Assembly: GCF_000429225.1 (NCBI RefSeq)
Contig: NZ_AUBL01000011.1
Location: 1 to 64,000, forward strand
DNA from: Actinomyces dentalis DSM 19115
GTDB taxonomy: Bacteria; Actinomycetota; Actinomycetes; Actinomycetales; Actinomycetaceae
Length of the DNA stretch: 64,000 nucleotides
Direction of reading: 5' to 3'
Part shown: piece after piece, positions 39,309 to 47,849 of the stretch
Numbering within the stretch: the first letter of the stretch is position 1
Layout: each line of letters begins with the position of its first letter
The notes under the pieces: model-generated
Databases searched by the model: none
What the model was told of the DNA's origin: nothing
What the model saw: the letters and a program-made list of their open reading frames with translations, nothing else
Made by a program: the position numbers and the translations under genes

Positions 39309-40427
39309 ATGACCACGCCGACCATCCTGACTCCCCTGCCCATGCGCGGGCGCACCGCCCGCAACCGCCTGTGGCTGCCGCCCATGTGCATGTACTCCGT
39401 CGAAGCCCACGACGGCGTCGCCACCGACTGGCACGTCCTGCACTACGCCACCCGCGCCGCCGGCGGCTTCGGCACCGTGATCGTGGAGGCCACCGCGGTG
39501 ACGCCCAACGGCCGCCTGTCCCCCGCCGACCTGGGCCTGTGGGACGACGCCCAGGTCCCCGGCCACCGCCGCATCGTCGAGGCGATTCACGCCGCCGGCT
39601 CCCTGGCCGGCGTCCAGCTCGGCCACGGCGGCCGCAAGGCGGGCACTCCCCCGTGGCGCCCCGACGACGCCGCCGGGGCCCGCACCACCACCATCGAGGG
39701 CTGGGACCTGGTGGCGCCCAGCGCCATCGCCTACCCCGGCCACGCCGCGCCGCGGGCGCTCACCGGGGAGGAGATCGCCGCGACGACGGCCGCCTTCGCC
39801 GACGCCGCGCGTCGCGCCGCGGCGGCGGGCTACGACGTCGTCGAGCTCCACGGGGCCCACGGCTACCTCATCCACGAGTTCCTCTCGCCCCTGTCCAACA
39901 CCCGCGACGACGAGTTCGGCGACTCGCCGGCCGGCCGGCGCCGCTTCGTCCTCCAGACCGTCCGGGCGGTGCGCGAGGCCGTTGACGACTCCACGGTCCT
40001 GGACATCCGCCTGTCGGCCACCGACTGGACCGAGGGCGGCCTGACCGGCGGGGACACCGCCGAGCTCGCGCCCCTGCTCGTGGCCGCGGGCGTCGACGTC
40101 CTGCACATCTCGACCGGCGGGAACGCGCCCGCGCGCGTGCCCGTGGGGCCCGGCTACCAGGTGCCCTTCGCCGCGCAGGTCAGGGCGGCCGTGGCCGGGA
40201 CGGCGACGCCGGGGGGCGGCGAGCCGGTGGTCGTGACGGTGGGGGTCATCACGGAGGCCGCCCAGGCCGAGCAGATCGTGGCCACCGGGCAGGCCGACGC
40301 CGTCGCCGTGGGCCGCCCGGCCCTGCGCGAGCCGTACCTGCCGGTGCGCTGGGCCCACGACCTGGGCGTCAACGACTGGCGGGCCGCCGGGCTGCCGATC
40401 CAGTACTGGCGCGGCGCCTGGCGCTGA
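39309..40427 (+). CDS. NADH:flavin oxidoreductase, old yellow enzyme family (YqjM-like)
   Basis: A 372-residue FMN-dependent ene-reductase. LPPMCMYSVEAHDGVATDWH is the YqjM-type N-terminal loop with the flavin-modulating cysteine; QLGHGGRKAG, ELHGAHGYLIHEFLSPLSN and GRPALREPYL are FMN and substrate motifs. It reduces activated C=C bonds in other members; the physiological substrate is unknown. Confidence 0.92.
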   Translation: MTTPTILTPLPMRGRTARNRLWLPPMCMYSVEAHDGVATDWHVLHYATRAAGGFGTVIVEATAVTPNGRLSPADLGLWDDAQVPGHRRIVEAIHAAGSLAGVQLGHGGRKAGTPPWRPDDAAGARTTTIEGWDLVAPSAIAYPGHAAPRALTGEEIAATTAAFADAARRAAAAGYDVVELHGAHGYLIHEFLSPLSNTRDDEFGDSPAGRRRFVLQTVRAVREAVDDSTVLDIRLSATDWTEGGLTGGDTAELAPLLVAAGVDVLHISTGGNAPARVPVGPGYQVPFAAQVRAAVAGTATPGGGEPVVVTVGVITEAAQAEQIVATGQADAVAVGRPALREPYLPVRWAHDLGVNDWRAAGLPIQYWRGAWR

Positions 40428-40471
40428 CGCCCGTTTTGACGCGGCCCCGCGCCGCCGCCGGAATGACGGCC

Positions 40472-40605
40472 GGAAAAGGTGGCTCCCGCGTATCTTTGGC
40501 GCCCCGTCGGCGACAGTCCACTGGGACAAGGGGCGAGATGACGCCGTTCTACCGCGTCCGCGGCGCCGTTGGGCGTCCGAAAGATACGCGGGAGCCACCT
40601 TTTCC
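40472..40605. repeat. Inverted-repeat element, family E, copy 1
   Basis: A 134-bp element with perfect 26-bp arms (40472-40497, 40580-40605; core AAAAGGTGGCTCCCGCG) between the convergent flavoenzyme and YchJ-like genes. The interior is 82 nt. A second copy with related arms is at 58371-58502. Confidence 0.88.
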
Positions 40606-40662
40606 CCGTCCCGGTCGGCCCCGCGAGCCCCGCTCGAGCGCCCTGCGACAGGGGGCGCGGGT

Positions 40663-41229
40663 TCACAGCGCGTCGAGGTAGAGCCAGCGGCCGGCGCGCC
40701 TGACGAAGCGGCTGCGCTCCTCCAGCTCGTCCTCGATGACGCGCCCGCGGCCGTCCCCGGTCAGGAAGCGCGCCGTGAAGGCCACGACCGCCTCCTCGCC
40801 GTCCGCCGCCCCCGCTCCCCCGCCGACCGTCTCGCGGACGGTCAGGCTCAGCCACCGCGTCCCGGCGTGGCAGTAGGGGCCGGGCGGGCGCGTGCGCGGG
40901 TGCCAGGAGCGGAAGAGGTGGTCCTCGTCGCCGACGACGAAGGCACTGAAGCGCGAGCGCATGAGCGCCTCCGCGGTGGGCGCCGGCTCGCCGTCGAGCA
41001 CGGGCGAGCAGCAGTGGGCGAAGGCGGCGCCCGAGCCGCAGGGGCAGGGGTCGGCGCCGCGCACGCCCCCGCTGCGCACGCCGCCGGCACTCCCGTCGCC
41101 GACACCCCCGCCGTTCCCGCCGCTCCTGCGGGCCGCGGCCCCCGCCGGGCCGCGGGCATCGCGCACGCCGCCGGTGCTCCCGCCGGCGGCGGCGCCTCTG
41201 CCGATGGCGCCCGCGCGCGCCCGGCTCAC
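40663..41229 (-). CDS. YchJ-like SEC-C motif protein (UPF0225)
   Basis: A 188-residue protein. After a Gly/Ala-rich N-terminus of about 60 residues comes the zinc-binding SEC-C motif PCPCGSGAAFAHCC, then the YchJ body with AEALMRSRFSAFVVGDEDHLFRSWHP and a C-terminal NTF2-like beta sheet ending RAGRWLYLDAL. The role of the family is unknown. It starts at GTG 41229, overlapping the aminopeptidase stop as GTGA, so the two are coupled. The N-terminal Gly/Ala stretch is not part of the family core. Confidence 0.82.
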   Translation of the reverse strand: MSRARAGAIGRGAAAGGSTGGVRDARGPAGAAARRSGGNGGGVGDGSAGGVRSGGVRGADPCPCGSGAAFAHCCSPVLDGEPAPTAEALMRSRFSAFVVGDEDHLFRSWHPRTRPPGPYCHAGTRWLSLTVRETVGGGAGAADGEEAVVAFTARFLTGDGRGRVIEDELEERSRFVRRAGRWLYLDAL

Positions 41230-42755
41230 CGGCCGCCCCAGTAGGCCAGCAGCGCCTGCGCCAACCAGGGTCCGTCCTGGACCCCGCACATCTCCCGCTG
41301 GGAGTGCATGGACAGCAGCGGCTGGCCGACGTCGACCGTGGTGATCCCCAGGCGCGTGGCGGTGATCGGCCCGATCGTGGAGCCGCAGGGCACGGCGTTG
41401 TTGGACACGAACTCCTGGTGGGGCACGCCCGCGGCGGCGCAGGCGCGCTCCCACACCGCCGCGCCGACGGCGTCGGTGGCGTAGCGCTGGCTCGCGTTGA
41501 TCTTGAGCAGGGGGCCGTGGTTGAGGCGGGGCCGGACGACCGGGTCGTGCAGGTGGGGGTACTGGGGGTGGACGGCGTGGCCGGCGTCGGCGCTCACGCA
41601 CAGCGAGCGGGCCAGGAGGGCCTGGCGGGCGTCGCCCTCGAAGCCCATGACGCGGGCGAGCCTGCCCAGGACGGATTGGAGGAGGGGCCCGGCCGCCCCG
41701 GAGCGGGTCGCCGAGCCGACCTCCTCGTGGTCGTTGGCGACGAGGACGACGGCGTCGACGGCGGCCTGAGCATCCCACTGCGCCCCGTCCGGGCCGCCGC
41801 CCCCGCCGGCCAGGGCCTGGAGGGCGACGAGCCCGGCGTGGACCGAGGTGAGGTTGTCCAGGCGGGAGGAGGCCAGGAACTCCCCGTGCCGCCCGAAGCG
41901 GGCGGGGGTCTCGGTGGGGAAGGTGAGGACGTCGTGGGAGGCGAGGTCGGCCGGGCTGATTCCGGCGAGCTCGCACAGGTGTGCCTCGACGGCGCCGGGC
42001 TCGCCGCGGGAGGCGGGGTCGTCGAAGCGCGCCGGGCCGGTCGGGTCTTCCGCACCGGTCGGGCCGGCCGAGCCGCCCGCACCGCCCGGGCCACTCGCAC
42101 CGCCCGCACCGCCCGGGGCCCCGCCGCCGGCGACGGCATCGTCGAGCAGGCTCCACAGGGGCAGCAGGTGGGCCTGGCGGTCGAGGCGGAGGGAGTCGTT
42201 GACGCCGCGGTCCAGGTGCGGGGCGACCTGGGCGACGCGGGCGACGGGCCCGGTGCGCACGAGGTGGACGGCGCCGTCGCGGGTGACGAGCCGGCCGGCG
42301 AGCCCGAGCTCGCGGTCGAGGAAGGAGTTGAGCAGGGGGCCGCCGTAGACCTCGGCGTTGATGAGCTGGTATCCGCAGCCGCTCAGGGCGGCGGAGGGCT
42401 TGAGCTTGAGGGCCGGGGAGTCGGTGTGGGCGCCCACGATGCGCACGCCCGTGCGGCCGGTGGGGCGCTCGGGCAGCATCCAGGCGATGAGGGCCCCGTC
42501 GCGCACGACGCAGCCGCGCCCCGGCAGGTCCCGCCCCCAGGCGGCGGTCTCCTCGACTCTGCGGAAGCCGACGGCCTCCAGGCGCCGGGCCGCCTCGGCG
42601 GCGGCGTGGTAGCTGGAGGGGGAGGCGGTGACGAAGTCGATGAGGCCGGCGGTGTAGGCGTCGACGTCGGTGAGGGCGGGCGGGGGCGCCGGCGTCGAGG
42701 CGCCGGGGGCGCCGGAGGCGGGCGGAACGGGCGGGGTCGTCGGAGTGGTCGGCAT
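41226..42755 (-). CDS. apeB: M18 family aminopeptidase
   Basis: A 509-residue dinuclear zinc aminopeptidase acting on N-terminal residues of peptides in the cytoplasm. Metal-site motifs are VGAHTDSPALKLKP, NDHEEVGSATRSGA, VSADAGHAVHPQYP, FVSNNAVPCGSTIGPI and the C-terminal MHSQREMCG. Tolerance to length is seen as a Gly/Ala/Pro-rich insertion (bases about 42030-42135) in an otherwise standard fold. With the two Opp systems it fits peptide catabolism. Confidence 0.9.
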   Translation of the reverse strand: MPTTPTTPPVPPASGAPGASTPAPPPALTDVDAYTAGLIDFVTASPSSYHAAAEAARRLEAVGFRRVEETAAWGRDLPGRGCVVRDGALIAWMLPERPTGRTGVRIVGAHTDSPALKLKPSAALSGCGYQLINAEVYGGPLLNSFLDRELGLAGRLVTRDGAVHLVRTGPVARVAQVAPHLDRGVNDSLRLDRQAHLLPLWSLLDDAVAGGGAPGGAGGASGPGGAGGSAGPTGAEDPTGPARFDDPASRGEPGAVEAHLCELAGISPADLASHDVLTFPTETPARFGRHGEFLASSRLDNLTSVHAGLVALQALAGGGGGPDGAQWDAQAAVDAVVLVANDHEEVGSATRSGAAGPLLQSVLGRLARVMGFEGDARQALLARSLCVSADAGHAVHPQYPHLHDPVVRPRLNHGPLLKINASQRYATDAVGAAVWERACAAAGVPHQEFVSNNAVPCGSTIGPITATRLGITTVDVGQPLLSMHSQREMCGVQDGPWLAQALLAYWGGR

Positions 42756-42864
42756 GCGCCCCAGTGTGGCACCGCCGCGGGCCCGGGCCGGGAGCGGGCC
42801 GGTCCGGCAGCTCCGCAGCGCCGACAGTCGTACCCCGCCCGGCCCGGCCGCGCCGACCCTCCCG

Positions 42865-42950
42865 CCCATTCCACTGGCGGGGACGGGCGGTGCATGACGA
42901 TGATGAGCAGCATGAACGCGCTTCCACCCATTCCACCGGCGGGGACGGGC
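42865..42950. repeat. Direct repeat spanning the start of the HAD gene
   Basis: A 24-bp sequence with core CCATTCCACTGGCGGGGACG at 42865-42888 recurs at 42927-42950 with one difference. The copies flank the cluster of ATG codons at the beginning of the HAD-like gene, which suggests a local tandem duplication of the start region. Confidence 0.65.
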
Positions 42951-43544
42951 CCGATCCGCGCCATCCTCTTCGACGCCGACGGCGTCCTCCAGATCATCGG
43001 GACCCCGTGGCGCCGGGCCCTGGCGGAGGCGGGCGGCGAGGAGTTCGCGACCCGCCTGCTGGCCGAGGAGGGCCCCACCCTGGAGGGTCGGCGGCGCCTG
43101 CTGCCCTTCCTGGAGGAGCTGGCCGGACAGCTGGGCCTGAAGTCGACCGGCCGCGAGCTGCTCGAGCTGTGGAGGCGGGCGACGCCGGATGCGGCCGCCC
43201 GGCGCCTCGTGACCGACCTGCGGGCGGCCGGCTACCTGACGGTCCTGGCCACGAACCAGCAGTGGGAGCGGCGCGAGTGGATGCGCGCGCACCTGGACTA
43301 CGACGGCCTGTGCGACATCGACGCCTACTCGTGCACGCTGGGCGCGGCCAAGCCCGACCCCCGCTACTTCGCCGCCGTCCTGTCCCTGGCCGACACGCGC
43401 CCGGACCGGGCCCTGTTCGTCGACGACAGCGCCGCCAACATCGCGGCGGCGGCCTCACTGGGGATCCGCACCCTGCACCATCCGGCGGACGCGGGCGGGG
43501 CGGTCCTGCGCGATGGCGTCGTCCGGGCGCTGTCCGCCCCCTGA
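42894..43544 (+). CDS. HAD-superfamily hydrolase
   Basis: About 216 residues. Motif I is FDADGVL (nucleophile Asp), motif II VLATNQQ, motif III KPDPRYF and motif IV FVDDSAANI, a complete HAD set. The subfamily is phosphoglycolate phosphatase-like with an alpha-helical cap. ATG codons at 42894, 42900, 42903 and 42912 all lie in frame and none has a strong ribosome site, so the exact start is uncertain. Divergent from the M18 gene. Confidence 0.85.
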   Translation: MTMMSSMNALPPIPPAGTGPIRAILFDADGVLQIIGTPWRRALAEAGGEEFATRLLAEEGPTLEGRRRLLPFLEELAGQLGLKSTGRELLELWRRATPDAAARRLVTDLRAAGYLTVLATNQQWERREWMRAHLDYDGLCDIDAYSCTLGAAKPDPRYFAAVLSLADTRPDRALFVDDSAANIAAAASLGIRTLHHPADAGGAVLRDGVVRALSAP

Positions 43545-43772
43545 CCGGGCCCCGGCCGCGGGCCGCGACCGAGTCCAGTCCCTACCGGGTCCCGACGGCG
43601 GGTCGCCCCGGCCCGGGGCGCCGTCGCGGCCGCCCCCGCGAGCCGATCGCGGACCCGCGGGTCCTCCTGGAGGAGGAGTGAGATTCATCCGCTGGGTCTT
43701 GGCGGATACATAGGATTCGCGCCAGACTCGGCCGAGGGGCGACGCGCGGGCGTCGCAACAGGAAGGACCGGA

Positions 43773-44495
43773 ATGACGCGACCCACACAGGCGACCAGCT
43801 CCGCCGACACCGCTTCCGCCGCCGGCGCGCGGCCCGCGGGGGCGCCCGTCGACGGGACCGGGGGCGCCCGCGAGGCGGGGGGCGCCCGTACGACGGCGCC
43901 CGCCCGCAGGGCCGCCGTCGCCCGCGAGCGCATCAACCAGCGCCTCGACGACCCCTCCCGCCGCGCCCCCCGCGTCTTCCGCCACGCGATCCGCCGCCTG
44001 CACCGGCTCCTGCCGCCGGCGCTGCGCCGCCTGGTGCCGGTCACGTTCATCGGCTACGCGTTCATCAACGGCTCGGCCTTCGTCCTGGACATCTCCCTGC
44101 TGTGGGTCATGTACGAGCACCTGCACTGGTTCTACCCGCTGGCCGTGAGCGTGGGCTACGCGGCGGCCGGCCTGTACTCGCTCATCCTCAACCGCTGGCT
44201 CAATTTCCAGGCCCGCGGGCACCTGGCCGCGCAGGGCTCCCGCTACCTGGTGGGCCTGGCGAGCCAGTACGTCCTGTTCATCCTGGGGCTGTCGAGCCTG
44301 CTGCACTGGGCGGGGGTCAACGCCGAGCTGGCGCGGGTCGTCTCGGCCTGCTGCGAGGGCGTCTACCTGTACACCCTCATGCGCCTGTGGGTCTTCCGCG
44401 GCACGCCGGAGCCGGGCGACGACGAGCCGGACGAGGGCGGTCCCGACGGCGGGCCCGCCGTCCGCCCCGCGCAGGTGAGCTCGACCGCCCTGTGA
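43773..44495 (+). CDS. GtrA-like membrane protein
   Basis: A 240-residue protein with an Ala/Arg-rich N-tail of about 85 residues and four transmembrane helices (about 90-112, 115-136, 155-175, 185-205), ending in LYTLMRLWVF, typical of GtrA. GtrA proteins are thought to flip lipid-linked sugars. AGGAAGGACCGGA precedes the ATG. No glycosyltransferase is adjacent. Confidence 0.82.
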   Translation: MTRPTQATSSADTASAAGARPAGAPVDGTGGAREAGGARTTAPARRAAVARERINQRLDDPSRRAPRVFRHAIRRLHRLLPPALRRLVPVTFIGYAFINGSAFVLDISLLWVMYEHLHWFYPLAVSVGYAAAGLYSLILNRWLNFQARGHLAAQGSRYLVGLASQYVLFILGLSSLLHWAGVNAELARVVSACCEGVYLYTLMRLWVFRGTPEPGDDEPDEGGPDGGPAVRPAQVSSTAL

Positions 44496-44603
44496 GGCGC
44501 GCTGGCGTGCGCGCGGGCCCTCGCGGGCCGGCGGCAGGCCGACGATGGCCGCCTCGGCGGCGCGCCCGCGCAGAGCCTCGCGCCCGCCGTCGGCCCGCCG
44601 GCC

Positions 44604-45455
44604 TCACCAGAAGGCGCGCGCGGTCTCGGCGGGCCCGTCCAGCTCGGTGAAGCCGGCGTCGACGACGGACACGGGCCTGCGCGCGGCCTCCCACCGGTCC
44701 CGGTCGGGGAAGACCGCGCGCACGCGGTAGCCGTCGCGCGCCCAGGCCCGGCGCAGCCCGTCCGGCATGAGTGGGCTCTGCCAGGCGAGCTGGGCGGCGT
44801 GGGCGACCTGGGCGCAGAGCTTGCCGCTGGTCATCGTCTCCAGGGGCGTGACCTCGATGGTCACCAGCGCCCCGGTGGACGCCGACTCGGAGCCCAGCTC
44901 GATCGGCGGGGCCGGCGCCGCGCCGTCGGAGCCGGCCGCGCGCTCGATCGCGGCGGTGACGGCTGCGGGCGGCGGGGGCAGCCGGTCGCCGTGGGGGAAG
45001 TGGGTGCCCTCGACCTGGGTCTTGGCCAGGGCGGGCGGCAGGGGTCGCACGGGGCCGGGGACGAGGGCCCGAGCCTGCGCCGGCGCCCAGCCGGTCGGCC
45101 CGTCCTGGGCGATGGTGACGCCCGGCAGGGCGCCCACCTCCTCCCAGCGGCGCCCGCGCGCCCGGCGGACGAGCTTGCGGATCCGCCCGCCGCGCCAGTG
45201 GGCGACGGCCTCGTGCCAGGGGCCGCCCGCGGCGGCCTCGGGACCGGCCAGGAGGGCGACGACGGCGCGGGCGGCGGCCTCGGCCACGTCGACGCGGCGG
45301 GCGGGGTGGACCTTGTCGTAGTGGACGGCGATCTGCATGCCCCAGGGCGCGGCGGGGTCGGCGGGCCCGGGCGCGAGCGCGGTCAGGGGCGAGGCGGGCG
45401 CGGGGCCGGGCGCACCGGCGGGTGCGGCGAGGGGGCTGTCGGCGGGTGCGGGCAC
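44604..45455 (-). CDS. PTH2-type peptidyl-tRNA hydrolase
   Basis: About 283 residues; the C-terminal part (TSGKLCAQVAHAAQLAWQ near 205, VVDAGFTEL near 260) matches the PTH2 fold that frees stalled peptidyl-tRNA. The first approximately 190 residues form an actinobacterial-specific part with HYDKVHPARRVD and a Pro/Ala-rich beginning. The start was placed at GTG 45455 to avoid the divergent M48 gene; the exact start is uncertain. Confidence 0.7.
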   Translation of the reverse strand: MPAPADSPLAAPAGAPGPAPASPLTALAPGPADPAAPWGMQIAVHYDKVHPARRVDVAEAAARAVVALLAGPEAAAGGPWHEAVAHWRGGRIRKLVRRARGRRWEEVGALPGVTIAQDGPTGWAPAQARALVPGPVRPLPPALAKTQVEGTHFPHGDRLPPPPAAVTAAIERAAGSDGAAPAPPIELGSESASTGALVTIEVTPLETMTSGKLCAQVAHAAQLAWQSPLMPDGLRRAWARDGYRVRAVFPDRDRWEAARRPVSVVDAGFTELDGPAETARAFW

Positions 45456-45627
45456 GGGACCGACCCTAGTGGACCGCCCTGGCCCATTGCGGGCGCGGGC
45501 GGGGCATGGCGGTCGAGGAGGCCGCCGGGGCGGGCGCCGTCGCCCATCGCGGGCTGGTGGGGCACGCTGGTGGGGCCCGGGCGGGCGCCCTTCGGCCCGT
45601 CGGGCGCGCGGCGGTACGGTCGACCCC

Positions 45628-46920
45628 ATGACCCAGCCGCCCCCACCGCCCCGGACGACGCCGCCGGGCTCCCGGCCCGACGCCCCCGCCGCCCCGACCA
45701 TGACCAACGGCGCGACCGTTCACGGCAGGGGCGGCGTTCCCGGGCTGCGCCACCCCCGCGAGATGGTCCTCGTCTGCGTCTGCACGGGCCTGACGGTCCT
45801 GACCTACGGCGCCTGGCTGTGCGTCCTGGTCCGGATCGCCGCGACCTCCTCCGTCAGCGCCTCCTCCGTCTACGCCCTGCTCACCGGCGGGCTGGTCGGC
45901 CGACTCCTCCTGCTCCTGCCCGCCATGCCCTTCGTGATCTGGGTGGGCCGCGCCCTGCTCTACGCGGAGATGCGGGCCTCCGGGGTCCGGATGAGCCCCA
46001 CGCAGTTCCCCGAGGGCTACCGGATGGTGGTGGAGGCGGCGGCCGCCTTCGGGATGCGCCGAGTGCCCGACGCCTACGTGATCCTGGGCAACGGGACGGT
46101 CAACGCCTTCGCGGCGGGCCACGGCCTGCGCCGCTACGTGGCGGTCCACTCCGATCTGTTCGAGGTGGGCGGCGCGGCGCGCGACCCGGAGGCGCTGCGC
46201 TTCGTCATCGGCCACGAGGTCGGGCACCTGGCCGCCGGGCACGTCTCCTTCACCCGGCTGATCTGCACCCGGCTGGCGGGGCAGATCCCCCTCATCGGGC
46301 CGGCCCTGTCGCGCGCCCAGGAGTACACGGCGGACAACCACGGGTTCGCCCTCGCCCCGCGGGGCGCGGCCGGCGTGATCGGCCTGCTGTCCGGTGGGAA
46401 GTACCTGGGCGCGCAGGTCAACCTCCACGCGATGGCGGACCGGGCCGCCCGGGAGCGGGGCCTGTGGCTCCACCTGGCCGTGTGGGCCGCCTCGCACCCG
46501 GTGCACACCTGGCGGGCCCACGCCCTGCGGGACCGCAGTGCCCCCGGGCGCCTCATGATCCGTCCGGCGGAGTCGACGGCCTGGTTCCCGCCCGTCCAGC
46601 CGACGGGCCAGCAGCGCTCCGGGGAGTGGCCGACCCCGGATCAGGTGCTCGCGGTCCTGGACTCCGCAGGTCCGCGCACGCGGGTGGAGGAGCAGTTCGG
46701 CCGCTACCCGGGCGTGGACTACGACCAGCCGCGCGACGTCTGGCGCCTGGCGGATCCGACGCCGGCGGCCGGGAGCCGGTCCGGATCGGACGGGCCGGAC
46801 GCTCCCGGGCGGCCCGCCGCCCCGGGAGACGGGGGCCGGTCCGATCCGGGCGCCCCGGGCGAACCGGGCGCCCCGGACGGGCCGGGCCCCGGGGGCCGCC
46901 CGGCGCCTCAGAACCTCTGA
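45628..46920 (+). CDS. M48 family metalloprotease
   Basis: A 430-residue membrane zinc protease. Two hydrophobic helices (about 47-70, 78-103) precede the catalytic motif IGHEVGHLAAGH near 198, with the third ligand in EYTADNHG. The C-terminal approximately 60 residues are Gly/Pro/Asp-rich low-complexity sequence, as in several other proteins of this window. HtpX-like role in membrane protein quality control is likely but unproven. Confidence 0.87.
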   Translation: MTQPPPPPRTTPPGSRPDAPAAPTMTNGATVHGRGGVPGLRHPREMVLVCVCTGLTVLTYGAWLCVLVRIAATSSVSASSVYALLTGGLVGRLLLLLPAMPFVIWVGRALLYAEMRASGVRMSPTQFPEGYRMVVEAAAAFGMRRVPDAYVILGNGTVNAFAAGHGLRRYVAVHSDLFEVGGAARDPEALRFVIGHEVGHLAAGHVSFTRLICTRLAGQIPLIGPALSRAQEYTADNHGFALAPRGAAGVIGLLSGGKYLGAQVNLHAMADRAARERGLWLHLAVWAASHPVHTWRAHALRDRSAPGRLMIRPAESTAWFPPVQPTGQQRSGEWPTPDQVLAVLDSAGPRTRVEEQFGRYPGVDYDQPRDVWRLADPTPAAGSRSGSDGPDAPGRPAAPGDGGRSDPGAPGEPGAPDGPGPGGRPAPQNL

Positions 46921-46997
46921 CCGATGCCGCGCAGGCGCCCGAGCCCCCGGATCACGACGGCGACGACGAGGAATCCCCCGGTCACGCCGGCGATGTC

Positions 46998-47588
46998 CTA
47001 CTCGCCCGCGGCCCCGGGGGCGGGCTCGTGGACCATGACCACGCCCCGCCCACCCGCGAAGGTGATGCCCGCGTACTCCTCGACCCGCTCCGTCTGCGTG
47101 AAGCCGACCGCGAGGTGCAGCCCGATCGAGGCGTGCCTGTCGGCGTCGACGACGCTGACCACGGGCTCGCCCGGGTCGAGGGCCGCCACCGCGTCCAGCA
47201 CCGCGCCCAGCAGCGCCCGGCCGATGCCGTGGCGGCGGGCCCGCGGGTCGACGATGAGTCCGGAGACCGTCCATCTCTCGGGGCGCCCGGTCCCCAGGTC
47301 CCCCGGCAGCACGAAGGCGCCGGAGAGCGCGACGGGGGCGAGCCGGTCGTCGCCGACCTCCTCGGTCCCCGCCTCAGCCTCCTGCTCGACCGGCATGAGG
47401 GCGAGCAGGAGCACCGGCAGCGCCTCGATCATGCGGGGCGCCTGCGCCAGGGCGTCCTCGACGCCGGTCCCCCGCAGCGCCAGCAGTCGGGCGACGCGGG
47501 CGGCGTCGTCGGGCGAGGCGGGGCGGATCACGAGGCCCGCGGCGGATCCGCCGCGGGCCCGGGGGGCTTGGTCGGCGAAGTCGTTCAC
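46998..47588 (-). CDS. GNAT-family N-acetyltransferase
   Basis: About 196 residues. LVIRPASPDDAARVARLLALRG is the first strand and helix; SGLIVDPRARRHGIGRALLGAV holds the acetyl-CoA loop (R-x-x-G-I-G-R-A). The acceptor is unknown. It starts at GTG 47588 with GGAAG upstream; convergent with the M48 gene across 77 bp and divergent from the hypothetical gene at 47850. Confidence 0.85.
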   Translation of the reverse strand: MNDFADQAPRARGGSAAGLVIRPASPDDAARVARLLALRGTGVEDALAQAPRMIEALPVLLLALMPVEQEAEAGTEEVGDDRLAPVALSGAFVLPGDLGTGRPERWTVSGLIVDPRARRHGIGRALLGAVLDAVAALDPGEPVVSVVDADRHASIGLHLAVGFTQTERVEEYAGITFAGGRGVVMVHEPAPGAAGE

Positions 47589-47763
47589 GGGGCCAGTCTT
47601 CCACGGCGGTCCGCCGACGCTCCGGGGCCATCGGCGGGCCCGGCGCCGAGCCGCGCGGCGGCGCCCCCGCCGCCCGCGGTCGTGGCCGTCGGCGGGCCCG
47701 ACGACGGCGCAACCGCGGGATCCCGCCCGGAGCCGTCGTCCCCAGACGGACCCGGAAGAACGG

Positions 47764-47772
47764 TTATCCACA
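47764..47772 (+). promoter_or_regulatory. DnaA-box-like 9-mer
   Basis: TTATCCACA, an exact match to the DnaA-box consensus, lies 78 bp upstream of the gene at 47850, in a gap without other boxes. A single box can bind DnaA as a transcription factor but may be chance. Confidence 0.3.
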
Positions 47773-47849
47773 GGGCTCGACCGGGGGCGTGGACTGGCGG
47801 CGCCGCCCGTCCCTACCCTCCAGTCACCAGTCCCGGAGAGGAGAGCCCC

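Noticed and set aside
44799-47849. Over 1000 codons open before the DUF1444-like gene
   Set aside because: This frame is antisense or out of frame to PTH2, M48 and GNAT genes; the true start at 47850 has a good ribosome site.
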